Assembly: GCF_024169925.1 (NCBI RefSeq)
Contig: NZ_JALJXF010000001.1
Location: forward strand, 2,424,001 to 2,488,000
DNA length: 64,000 nucleotides
From: Methylorubrum extorquens
GTDB taxonomy: Bacteria > Pseudomonadota > Alphaproteobacteria > Rhizobiales > Beijerinckiaceae
Direction: 5' to 3'
Part shown: one piece after another, positions 1 to 7,200 of the stretch
Numbering within the stretch: position 1 is the stretch's first letter
Layout: each line of letters opens with the position of its first letter
Program-made: the position numbers and the translations under genes
The notes under the pieces: generated by a model
Seen by the model: only the letters and a program-made list of their open reading frames with translations
Databases searched by the model: none
Told to the model about the DNA's origin: nothing

Positions 1-2363
1 GCGACCTGGCGTGCCGGCACCCACCCCGACGGGGTCTCGATCAGCAGGTCCTTCAGCCCCTGCGTCGTGCGCTGGCGCTCCGGCAGGCGAAGGAGCACGT
101 CGAAGCGCTTGTAGCCGTCGGCCACGGTCGAGACGACGCGCCCGTTGGAGAGGCGGCTGAGTTGCTCGACCACCGCCGAGGGCTGGACCCCGTAGAGGGC
201 CGCCCGGGTGTAGTCGACCCGGATCTCCAATTGCGGGATTCGGACCTGCTTCTCGACCTGCAGGTCGGCCAGACCCGGGATTTTTGCCATGCGGTCGCGC
301 AGGTCGTTGGCCACGCTGCGCAGGGCGTCGAGGTCCTCGCCGAAGATCTTCAGGGCGAGCTCCGCCCGGACCCCGGACAGCATGTGGTCGAGGCGGTGCG
401 AGATCGGCTGGCCGACGTTCACCGAGAGCGGCAGCCGGGACAGGCGCTGCCGGATGTCGGCCACCACGGCGTCCTTCGGCCGGCCACCGCCCTTGAGCTC
501 CACCTCGATCTCGGAGGAATGGACGCCCTCGGCGTGCTCGTCGAGCTCGGCCCGGCCGGTGCGGCGTCCGACCGAGGCGACCTCCGGGATGTCGAGGAGC
601 AGCTTCTCGGCGATCAACCCGACGCGATTGCTCTCGGCGAGCGAGATGCCCGGATTGAACGTCGTGTTGACGGTGAACGAGCCCTCGTTGAAGGGCGGCA
701 GGAAGGCCCGCGGCAGGTTCCAGGCGGCGATGCCGGCCGCGACGACCGCGATGGCCACCGTGGCAACGAGCACCCGCTGGTGCCGGAAGGCGATCCCGAG
801 CAGCCGGGCGTTGCCACGCTTCAACCATCGCAGGAGGGCGCTGTCGTGCTCGGCAAGGCTCTTGAGCCCCGGCAGCAGGTAATAGGCCAGCACTGGCGTC
901 AAGGTGACCGACACCAGCAGACTCGCCAGGATCGAGATGATGTAGGCCTGCCCCAGGGGCGCGAACAGCCGCCCCTCGATCCCGGACAGGGCGAACAGGG
1001 GCACGAACACGAGGACGATGATCATCGTCGCGTAGACGATGCCGGAACGCACCTCCGAGGACGCAGCGACCACGACCTCGAAGGTCGAGCGCGGCGAGCC
1101 GGCCGCCCGGTTCTCGCCGAGCCGTCGAAAAATGTTCTCGACGTCGACCACGGCGTCGTCGACGAGCTCGCCGATGGCGATGGCCAGCCCGCCCAGCGTC
1201 ATCGTGTTGATCGACAGGCCGGCGAGGTGGAAGGCGATGGCGGTCGCCAGGATCGAGACCGGGATGGCGGTCAGCGAGATGACCGTGGTGCGCACGTTCA
1301 GCAGGAACGCGAACAGCACGATGGCCACCACCACGATGGCCTCGACGAGCACGCGCTCGACGTTGGCAATGGAGGTCTCGATGAAGTTCGCCTGGCGGAA
1401 CAGGATCTGGTCGGCCTTGATGCCGTTCGGCAGGGTCGCGGTGACCTCCTTCAGGGCCGCCTCGATCTCGCGCGTGAGCTTGACGGTGTCGACGTCGGGC
1501 TGCTTCTCGACAGAGACGATGACCGCGGGCTTGCCCATGTAGCCGCCGTCGCCGCGCTTGACCCTGGGGGCGAAGGAGACGTCCGCCACCTGGCGCAGGT
1601 AGACCGGCGCGTCGCCGACGTTGGCGACCACGACGCTGCGCAAATCGTCGAGGCTCATCGTCCGGCCGATGTTCCGGATGAGGTACTCGCGGGCGTACTG
1701 GTCGGTGAACCCTCCGCCGGCGTTGGTGCCGAACTGGGTCAGCGACGCCTCAAGCTGGGCGTTCGTGACGCCCAGCGCCCGCATGGCCGCGACGTTGGGA
1801 CTGACGCGGAACTGGCGCACCTCCCCGCCGATGGGAATGACCTGGGCGACGCCCGGGATCGTGAGGAGGCGCGGCCGCAGGATGAAGTCGGCGGCCTCGC
1901 GCACCTCCATCGGGGTGGCGTTGTCGCCGGTCACCGCCACCAGAAGGATCTGGCCCATGATGGAGGAGATCGGACCCATCTGCGGAGTCACGTTCGGGGG
2001 AAGCTGGTCGCGGACCAGGGTCAGGCGCTCGGCGATCTGCTGCCGATTCCGGTAGATGTCGGTGCCCCAGTCGAACTCGACGTAGACGATGGACAGCCCG
2101 ACGCCGGAGACCGAGCGCACCCGGCTGACGCCGGGCAGGCCGTTCATCCGGGTCTCGATGGGGTAGGTGACGAGCTGCTCGACCTCGGGCGGCGCGAGCC
2201 CCTCGGCCTCGGTCATGATGGTGACCGTGGGCTTGTTCAGGTCGGGAAACACGTCCACCGGCAGCTTGGTGGCGGTGAAGGCGCCGTACAGGATCAGGAC
2301 GGCGGCGACCGCGAGGACGAGCAGGCGGTTGCGCAGGGACTGCGTGACGAGGACGTTGAACAT
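1..2363 (-). CDS. HME-RND heavy-metal efflux pump (CzcA-like), C-terminus missing
   Basis: Inner-membrane proton-driven pump of a tripartite RND system exporting metal ions from periplasm or cytoplasm. The start is ATG at 2363 and the frame runs off the left edge after about 787 residues, out of roughly 1,030-1,050 for the family. It has the RND N-terminal helix, the FPDL(N) segment and the TM4 signature [13 protein letters not shown]. That motif differs from the GAMIDAAIVMIEN of the CusA further right, so a divalent-metal rather than Cu/Ag substrate is inferred. A segment reading [13 protein letters not shown] lies in the periplasmic porter region. The membrane-fusion gene sits 12 nt upstream in the same direction. 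The exact metal cannot be read from sequence. Confidence 0.93.
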   Translation of the reverse strand, partial: MFNVLVTQSLRNRLLVLAVAAVLILYGAFTATKLPVDVFPDLNKPTVTIMTEAEGLAPPEVEQLVTYPIETRMNGLPGVSRVRSVSGVGLSIVYVEFDWGTDIYRNRQQIAERLTLVRDQLPPNVTPQMGPISSIMGQILLVAVTGDNATPMEVREAADFILRPRLLTIPGVAQVIPIGGEVRQFRVSPNVAAMRALGVTNAQLEASLTQFGTNAGGGFTDQYAREYLIRNIGRTMSLDDLRSVVVANVGDAPVYLRQVADVSFAPRVKRGDGGYMGKPAVIVSVEKQPDVDTVKLTREIEAALKEVTATLPNGIKADQILFRQANFIETSIANVERVLVEAIVVVAIVLFAFLLNVRTTVISLTAIPVSILATAIAFHLAGLSINTMTLGGLAIAIGELVDDAVVDVENIFRRLGENRAAGSPRSTFEVVVAASSEVRSGIVYATMIIVLVFVPLFALSGIEGRLFAPLGQAYIISILASLLVSVTLTPVLAYYLLPGLKSLAEHDSALLRWLKRGNARLLGIAFRHQRVLVATVAIAVVAAGIAAWNLPRAFLPPFNEGSFTVNTTFNPGISLAESNRVGLIAEKLLLDIPEVASVGRRTGRAELDEHAEGVHSSEIEVELKGGGRPKDAVVADIRQRLSRLPLSVNVGQPISHRLDHMLSGVRAELALKIFGEDLDALRSVANDLRDRMAKIPGLADLQVEKQVRIPQLEIRVDYTRAALYGVQPSAVVEQLSRLSNGRVVSTVADGYKRFDVLLRLPERQRTTQGLKDLLIETPSGWVPARQV

Positions 2364-2375
2364 GGCGGCGCCCCC

Positions 2376-4115
2376 TCACCGGACCTGATCGAGGAGCTCG
2401 GCGCCCTCAATGACGATGCGCTTGCCCGCACCCACCCCCTCGGCGACCAGCACGTTGGTCCCGTCGAGGGGCTCGACGCGGACCTGCCGGGCTTCGAAGC
2501 GCTCGGCGGCGACGTGCTCGTAGACGATGGCCTGCCCGTTGCCGGAGCGGACCACGGCCGCACGCGGCAAGGCGAGGCCGGACTGCTCGGCGTCCGTGCC
2601 GGCGAGCACGGTGAGGAACTGCCCGACCCGCAGGCCGGAAGTGTTGCCCTTGACCGCGAACTGGACCGGGATGGCCTGGTTGCGGTCGGCGAGGCCAGTG
2701 CCCTGGTAGACGAGGGACAGGGTGCGCCCGTCGGCGAAGCGCGCCGTGGCGTTCCCGGCCGGCGTGAGGGCATCGAAGCTCAGGGCCTCGACCCAGAGTC
2801 GGGCCGGGTCGACGATCTGGAAGACCATGCCGCCGGCCGTGGCCATCTGGCCCGCCACCGCGGACGCCTGCGCGATCACGCCGTCCACGGGTGCGACCAG
2901 GGCTTCCGGCTGCTGGCGGACCTTGTCGAGGGCTGCGCGGCGGTCCTGCAGGCCCTTCAGCTCCGAGAGGGCGTCGTCGAGCTGCGTCTGGGCGACGGCG
3001 CCGGTGGTCGCGAGCTTGCGGTAGCGGTCCACCCGACGCTCGAAGACGTCGATCTGCTGGTCGAGCTCGCCCTGGCGCTGGCGCATGTCGGAGACGTCGA
3101 CCGCCTGCACCGGCGGCGTCACGTAGGCCAGCACGTCACCCTTCCTCACCGTCGTCCCAAGGCGCGGGAACAGGCCCGAGGACGGCGGCGAGAGCCGGCC
3201 GCCGACGGAGGATTGCACGACGCCGCTGGCGTTCGGGTCCGGGATCACGCGCCCAGGCAACTCGACCGTCCGATGGAACGTCGCCTGCTCCGTCATCGTG
3301 GTGCGCAGGACCAGGAGGCGCTGGGTCGGCTTGGGCACGAACACCGAACCGTCGGGCAGGCGCTGGGCGAGGTCGGACGACGGCTGCGCGGGGTCGAGCA
3401 GGGCCGCGCCTTGAACCGGTTCGCCCTTGGCCGGGGCGCCGTGGTCCTCGTCGCCATGGGCAAAGGCCACGCTCCCGAGCGCCAGCGTCACGACGACCGC
3501 CATGATGGCCACGGCGGGAAGGCTGCGCCGGCCCCGCGTGAGCACGGTGAGCAGCATGCCGAGGAGGAAGGCGGCCGCCGCGGTCAGCATCAGGACGGGG
3601 TCCTTGGCCACGAGGCGGGCCTTCAGGTCGGCGACGGCGGCGGACGCCTTGGCCATGGCGGTGCCGGCCGGCGCTGCGGCCGGGGCGGCGACGGGCGCCT
3701 GGGTCTGCGGGATGGACAGCGGGACGGTGAGGACGTCGACCGCTTCTCCGGCGGTGACGGTCACCAGGAGGTCGTGCGATCCCGCCTGCGCGAGCCAGGG
3801 CGCGGGAAGCACGTAGGCCGCCTCGGCGGTCTCGGTGGCGGTCCTCTGCCCCTCGGGCGTCTCCACCTCCAGGACTGCACCCCGGACGGGTTCGTTGGTC
3901 CGGAAGTGGTCGAGGTAGAACGTGACCTTCCCGTCCCGTGGGATGGCGGTCAGCTCGAACGCGTCCGACGCGGCCTCGCCGCGCGGGGCGATGGACTTCG
4001 AGACGGGCGGGGGCGGTGCGCCGTGGTCGTGCCCCTCATGGGCACGTGCGGGACCCGCCAGCGAAGCGACGGCCAGCCACGCCGCGCCAAGGGCGGCGGC
4101 AATACGAAAAGACAT
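2376..4115 (-). CDS. RND periplasmic adaptor (HlyD/CzcB family) with an extra N-terminal domain
   Basis: Membrane-fusion subunit linking the RND pump at 1-2363 to an outer-membrane channel. The chosen start (ATG at 4115) gives a clean signal peptide ending in ARAHEG; a longer frame to 4151 adds only 12 poor residues. It is 579 residues, versus about 400 for typical adaptors. The extra part is N-terminal: a His-rich HEGHDHG stretch, a beta-rich YtkA/FixH-like domain (about residues 40-130) and two predicted membrane segments (about 170-225). A second His/Asp-rich HGDEDHG then precedes the usual barrel-sandwich and coiled-coil adaptor from about residue 260. The adaptor assignment is firm. The FixH-like label for the N-terminal domain is by eye. 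Confidence 0.88.
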   Translation of the reverse strand: MSFRIAAALGAAWLAVASLAGPARAHEGHDHGAPPPPVSKSIAPRGEAASDAFELTAIPRDGKVTFYLDHFRTNEPVRGAVLEVETPEGQRTATETAEAAYVLPAPWLAQAGSHDLLVTVTAGEAVDVLTVPLSIPQTQAPVAAPAAAPAGTAMAKASAAVADLKARLVAKDPVLMLTAAAAFLLGMLLTVLTRGRRSLPAVAIMAVVVTLALGSVAFAHGDEDHGAPAKGEPVQGAALLDPAQPSSDLAQRLPDGSVFVPKPTQRLLVLRTTMTEQATFHRTVELPGRVIPDPNASGVVQSSVGGRLSPPSSGLFPRLGTTVRKGDVLAYVTPPVQAVDVSDMRQRQGELDQQIDVFERRVDRYRKLATTGAVAQTQLDDALSELKGLQDRRAALDKVRQQPEALVAPVDGVIAQASAVAGQMATAGGMVFQIVDPARLWVEALSFDALTPAGNATARFADGRTLSLVYQGTGLADRNQAIPVQFAVKGNTSGLRVGQFLTVLAGTDAEQSGLALPRAAVVRSGNGQAIVYEHVAAERFEARQVRVEPLDGTNVLVAEGVGAGKRIVIEGAELLDQVR

Positions 4116-4205
4116 GGAAGAGGCATCCTCGCGTTCGAACACCGGACGCACATCCGCGGCTTGCGGACGGAATCCGACCGTTGCGCGCCCTTGGCGCGCC
4201 GTTCG

Positions 4206-4682
4206 TTACGCGAGGGTTCGTGGGGGCCTGGGCAGGGCCTCGGGGCCGAGGCCGGAGCGGCCGTCGACGTCGTGCGTGACCAGGACGACGTGCCCGAAGG
4301 CAAGGGTCGGCATGGTCATTGGAGCTGAGAGGATGCCGGGAACGCAGCAGGACATCGTCCCGCAGCATGTGCCCTTGCAGGGACCGGGGCAGCAACCCCG
4401 ACCCGCGTCCTCGGACTGGAGGATGGCGACCCGGGCGGGAACCGCGGCCTTGAGCAGCACGGGCGTGGCATCGACGGCAGCCGCCGACCGACCGACGTCG
4501 CGCGGTGCGGGGGCCGCCAGCGGCGCGACCGACGCCTTGGCCGCCCGCGTCATGGCGGCATGGTCATGGCCACCGTGATGATGGCCTTCGTGAGCCTGGA
4601 CGGCAGACGGCGCGACGTAGGCGATGATCATCACGATCATCGCCGCCATCAGGCGCACGAGTTGCCGGTCGGGTCTCATCAA
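4206..4682 (-). CDS. Secreted His/Cys-rich putative metal-binding protein
   Basis: A 158-residue protein. An N-terminal hydrophobic segment (about residues 10-30) ends in a signal-peptidase-like AVQA site, followed by a His-rich motif HEGHHHGGHDH. A Cys cluster near residue 97 reads GCCPGPCKGTCCG then SCC, giving eight cysteines in about twenty residues. I do not recognise a named family. Composition, export signal and position directly upstream of an HME-RND operon suggest a periplasmic metal sponge or sensor. The start may be either of two adjacent Met codons (4682 or 4679). A 90-nt gap separates it from the adaptor gene start, so co-transcription is plausible. Confidence 0.7.
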   Translation of the reverse strand: MMRPDRQLVRLMAAMIVMIIAYVAPSAVQAHEGHHHGGHDHAAMTRAAKASVAPLAAPAPRDVGRSAAAVDATPVLLKAAVPARVAILQSEDAGRGCCPGPCKGTCCGTMSCCVPGILSAPMTMPTLAFGHVVLVTHDVDGRSGLGPEALPRPPRTLA

Positions 4683-4771
4683 GATTGCTTACACCGTTTC
4701 GATGGGCCGAGGAATACTCGCCCCGGGACACAAATGGCCGAGCGCCGATATTGTTTCCACTTGTCCTTCGT

Positions 4772-4981
4772 TCAAGCCGCGGCGTTCAGCGGCTCGGCGC
4801 CATAGCCCGCGGAACGGACAGCGTCGGCGAACCGCGTCGCATCCGAGGCCGACGCGATGGAGACGATGCCGCCGCCCAGGTCGATGTCGACGGTGGCATT
4901 CGGGTCGACGCCCAGGACCGCTCGCGTGACGGACCTGGCGCAGCCGCCGCAGTTCATTCGAGTGACCTTGAGCCGGATCAT
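4772..4981 (-). CDS. Heavy-metal-associated (HMA) copper chaperone, CopZ-like
   Basis: A 69-residue stand-alone HMA domain with the metal-binding motif MNCGGC (Cys11, Cys14), the size and ferredoxin-like pattern of CopZ/Atx1 chaperones. These bind Cu(I) in the cytoplasm and pass it to efflux ATPases or regulators. The start is ATG at 4981. The rest of the long open frame up to 5395 has no protein-like features and overlaps a promoter. A MerR/CueR-type promoter with a palindrome in a 19-bp spacer lies 42 nt upstream, which argues for copper induction. No cueR or copA lies in the window. Confidence 0.9.
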   Translation of the reverse strand: MIRLKVTRMNCGGCARSVTRAVLGVDPNATVDIDLGGGIVSIASASDATRFADAVRSAGYGAEPLNAAA

Positions 4982-5011
4982 GACGGTTCCCCTCTTTGGA
5001 GTGACGTCACG

Positions 5012-5044
5012 CCGATATGGGGCTTCCCATGGTGGGAAGGTCAA
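5012..5044 (-). promoter_or_regulatory. MerR/CueR-type promoter and operator upstream of the HMA chaperone
   Basis: Read on the minus strand there is a TTGACC -35, then a 19-nt spacer, then a weak CATATC -10. The spacer contains the perfect palindrome CTTCCC-ACCAT-GGGAAG (5023-5039). Overlong 19-20 bp spacers with a central palindrome, often with CTTCC/GGAAG arms, are the hallmark of CueR/MerR-controlled metal promoters. Sequence is seen directly; the regulator is inferred. Confidence 0.7.
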
Positions 5045-5252
5045 GGGGACGATGTCAGGGCCGAGGGGTCCGTAAGAGAGACTGCAGCCGGGGGGCACCC
5101 CGGAGCTTCCCACCGCATGAAGCGGGATGGCGACGGCACCTACGATCATGACCGTTCCAGCCTCGGAACCTGGTCCGCCGGAGCGGTCACGCGCCAGATA
5201 AAAACAGGTTCCATGAGAGGCGAAGGAACCATAGAAAGACATCGGGAACAAA

Positions 5253-5301
5253 GAAGCCCACAGGTTGGAACCTGTGGGCTTCACACGGGCCGGAGCCCGT
5301 G
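5253..5301. repeat. Two tandem palindromes (possible terminator or REP-like element)
   Basis: The first is a perfect 14-bp inverted repeat, GAAGCCCACAGGTT / AACCTGTGGGCTTC, with only 2 nt between arms (5253-5282). It is followed directly by CACGGGC-CGGA-GCCCGTG (5284-5301). They lie between the divergent chaperone and NYN genes, so a simple terminator role is not obvious: neither gene ends here. The rest of the 4982-5349 gap holds only the chaperone promoter. Confidence 0.6.
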
Positions 5302-5349
5302 GGTTGCTGGCGGCGCACCGTTCAGCGTTGACGGATCGGATATGAGTGC

Positions 5350-6090
5350 ATGGGGTCGGATAGTCAAGCCGAAAAATCCAAGATCCGGGCCGCACTCTAC
5401 ATCGATGGTTTCAATTTATACCACTCCGTCAATGACTTAGGAGAGCCGTTCCTGAAGTGGTGCAACTTCTGGAAGTTGGGGGAAACCATCCTGCCGCGCC
5501 AGACCGAGACGCTCGTCCGCGTCGTGTTCTGCACGGCCTACTACCCCGGGGACCACAGCAAGAAGGTCCGCCACGAACGCCTGGTCAAGGCCCTGAAACT
5601 CGTCGGCGTCGAGACCATCCTCGGACACTTCAGCCGTGAGGACGCCAGGTGCAGGGACTGCGGCTCCACCTGGCAGAAGCCGACCGAGAAGGCGACGGAC
5701 ATCAACCTGGCCCTGAGCGTCTACGACGATGCGGTCCACGACGTCATGGATACCGCCTACCTGCTGACCGCGGATACGGACCAGGCTGCGACCGCCCAGC
5801 TCTTCGCCAGGCGTTTCCCGGGAAAGAGGCTCGTCAGCGTGAGCCCTCCGGGCCGGACGCACTCACAGCACATCCTCTCGCACACGGCGCACAAGATCGC
5901 GCTTAACCGGGACCACATCGAGCGGGCGCTGTTTCCCGGGTTGGTCTCCGTCGAGGGGCAGGCCGCCGTCCTGCGCCCGCACGAGTACGACCCACCGCCC
6001 GGCTACGTCATGTGGGACGAGCGACCGAAGTCGCCCGCGAAGTCGAACGGGCAAGCGGCGCCGAGGCTTGGCGTGTCGCTTGGGCGGTGA
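5350..6090 (+). CDS. NYN-domain (LabA/DUF88-like) putative endoribonuclease
   Basis: A 246-residue NYN (PIN-like) nuclease-fold protein. Acidic residues expected in the metal-binding active site are visible: Asp19 in YIDGFNLY, Asp117 in TDINLAL, and Asp142/Asp144 in TADTDQ. A CxxC pair (Cys101, Cys104) sits in an insertion before the second acidic motif and may bind zinc. The C-terminal 40 residues are Pro-rich and look disordered. Family members cleave RNA or act in RNA processing; the substrate is unknown. It starts at ATG 5350, is monocistronic, and ends in a short gap with a palindrome at 6130-6151. Confidence 0.85.
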   Translation: MGSDSQAEKSKIRAALYIDGFNLYHSVNDLGEPFLKWCNFWKLGETILPRQTETLVRVVFCTAYYPGDHSKKVRHERLVKALKLVGVETILGHFSREDARCRDCGSTWQKPTEKATDINLALSVYDDAVHDVMDTAYLLTADTDQAATAQLFARRFPGKRLVSVSPPGRTHSQHILSHTAHKIALNRDHIERALFPGLVSVEGQAAVLRPHEYDPPPGYVMWDERPKSPAKSNGQAAPRLGVSLGR

Positions 6091-6129
6091 ATCCCCTCAT
6101 GTGACTACCAGGGATCCTCCCGGGCCCCT

Positions 6130-6151
6130 CATCGTTTCAGATGAAGCGATG
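6130..6151. terminator. Possible hairpin after the NYN gene
   Basis: CATCGTTTCA-GA-TGAAGCGATG forms a 10-bp stem with one G-T wobble. No T-run follows, so it is at best a weak intrinsic terminator or a protein-binding palindrome. Confidence 0.3.
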
Positions 6152-6256
6152 TGTTAGGACCTTGCTGGAGCTTGGCGAACCGGCATGGGCCTTTGCGGAT
6201 TGATATACCGGCCGTTGAGGCGCATCTTACGAACGCAGCAGGGAGCGTGAGCGGCA

Positions 6257-6463
6257 ATGCGCGCCGAGGGCATCAAACTCGTTCAGCGGAAGGTCGGGAC
6301 GGAGTTCGTGATCACCTCTCCCGACGTGCCGGAACTGCATGTCTCGCACCCCGACCCGGACAGGGCCCTGGCCGGCGTCCCCGACGCCCTCGACATGATC
6401 GAGCGAATGAAGGACCGGCGGGCAAGCATGCGCGTGGTCAAGGAACGCCTCGCCCACTGCTGA
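6257..6463 (+). CDS. Small HicB-like (DUF1902-type) protein
   Basis: A 68-residue protein with the partial RNase-H-like pattern of HicB antitoxins. A strand pair around EFVITSPDVPELHVSH is followed by a helix PDRALAGVPDALDMI, where HicB has its substrate-like sheet then an 'A..al..A' helix. It lacks an obvious C-terminal DNA-binding domain. Its stop overlaps the start of the next gene (TGATG), so the two are translationally coupled. The family call is by pattern only. Confidence 0.55.
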   Translation: MRAEGIKLVQRKVGTEFVITSPDVPELHVSHPDPDRALAGVPDALDMIERMKDRRASMRVVKERLAHC

Positions 6464-6699
6464 TGGCCTCCTACCGCGAGACCGATCTCGTCGCCTTCCT
6501 CATGTCCGTCGGCTGCGAGTTCGCGGGCGACACCTACGTGAACGGCTCCGGGTGGTTCACCAGCGACGGTCAGGTGTTCATGCTGCCGCTCGTCGACGCG
6601 GTGGGTGGCGTGATGGTCGTCGATGCGGACGTGGTCGACGACATCTTCGTAAATCGTTGGCTCGGCATCAGGCCGCCCCTTCCCATTCAGAGGCTGTAG
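6463..6699 (+). CDS. Small HicA/YcfA-like protein lacking the canonical His
   Basis: A 78-residue protein coupled to the HicB-like gene (ATG at 6463 overlaps its TGA). The order helix (ETDLVAFLMSVG), strand, Gly-rich turn (YVNGSGWF), strand (VFMLPLV), then a C-terminal helix resembles the HicA dsRNA-binding-like fold. In HicA toxins the turn carries a catalytic His (GSH); here the aligned position reads GSG. It could be an inactivated toxin, a divergent relative or an unrelated small protein. It ends 7 nt before the convergent DUF411 gene. Confidence 0.5.
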   Translation: MASYRETDLVAFLMSVGCEFAGDTYVNGSGWFTSDGQVFMLPLVDAVGGVMVVDADVVDDIFVNRWLGIRPPLPIQRL

Positions 6700-6706
6700 C
6701 CGCGTC

Positions 6707-7186
6707 TCAGATGGCAGTGCCGCCGCTGTACCGCGCGAAGGTGCTGCGTGCTGCCGGCCCGAACAGCACCACCTCGTAGGTATCGGGCTCCATGCCCTCG
6801 ACCTCCATCCCAGGGGAGCCGACAGGCATGCCGGGAACGGCCAGTCCCGTGCCCTGGGGCCTCTCCGCCAGGAGCCGCTTGATCGCCCCGGCCGGGACGT
6901 GCCCCTCCACGACATAGCCGCCGACCTGGGCGGTGTGGCAGGAAGCGAGGTCCCGTGGCACCCCGAGGCGGACCTTGAGCGGGTTCACCGGTCCTTCCGT
7001 GACGGTCACCGTGAAACCGTTCTCGCGAAGGTGGGCGACCCACTTCTCGCAACAGCCGCAGGTCGGGTCCTTGGTCACGGCCACGGTCGGAAGGTCCTGC
7101 GCCGTGGCGTGGCGCCCGAAGACTACCGACGCCGCCAGGCCCAGCACCAGGGCGCGTCGCGATGTTATCGTCGTCCCGTTCATCAT
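6707..7186 (-). CDS. DUF411 exported metal-binding protein
   Basis: A 159-residue protein with a Tat-like signal (TSRRALVLG) and the DUF411 hallmark KDPTCGCCEKW, then HLRENGF. DUF411 proteins are periplasmic and commonly sit in copper-resistance loci; a Cu-binding role through the CxCC cluster and Met-rich C-terminus (PGMPVGSPGMEVEGM) is inferred. Two ATGs in a row (7186, 7183) are possible starts, with GAGGGG upstream. It is the last gene of the Cu/Ag operon, 14 nt after cusA. Confidence 0.9.
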   Translation of the reverse strand: MMNGTTITSRRALVLGLAASVVFGRHATAQDLPTVAVTKDPTCGCCEKWVAHLRENGFTVTVTEGPVNPLKVRLGVPRDLASCHTAQVGGYVVEGHVPAGAIKRLLAERPQGTGLAVPGMPVGSPGMEVEGMEPDTYEVVLFGPAARSTFARYSGGTAI

Positions 7187-7200
7187 TTGGATTTCCCCTC

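Noticed and set aside
162..4328. A very long open frame on the plus strand through the RND locus
   Set aside because: It is antisense to the pump and adaptor genes; the product is Arg/Asp/Gly-rich with no fold signature, as expected from a high-GC shadow frame.
5253..5301. Possible CRISPR repeat
   Set aside because: Two different palindromes without spacers or repeated units; no cas genes in the window.
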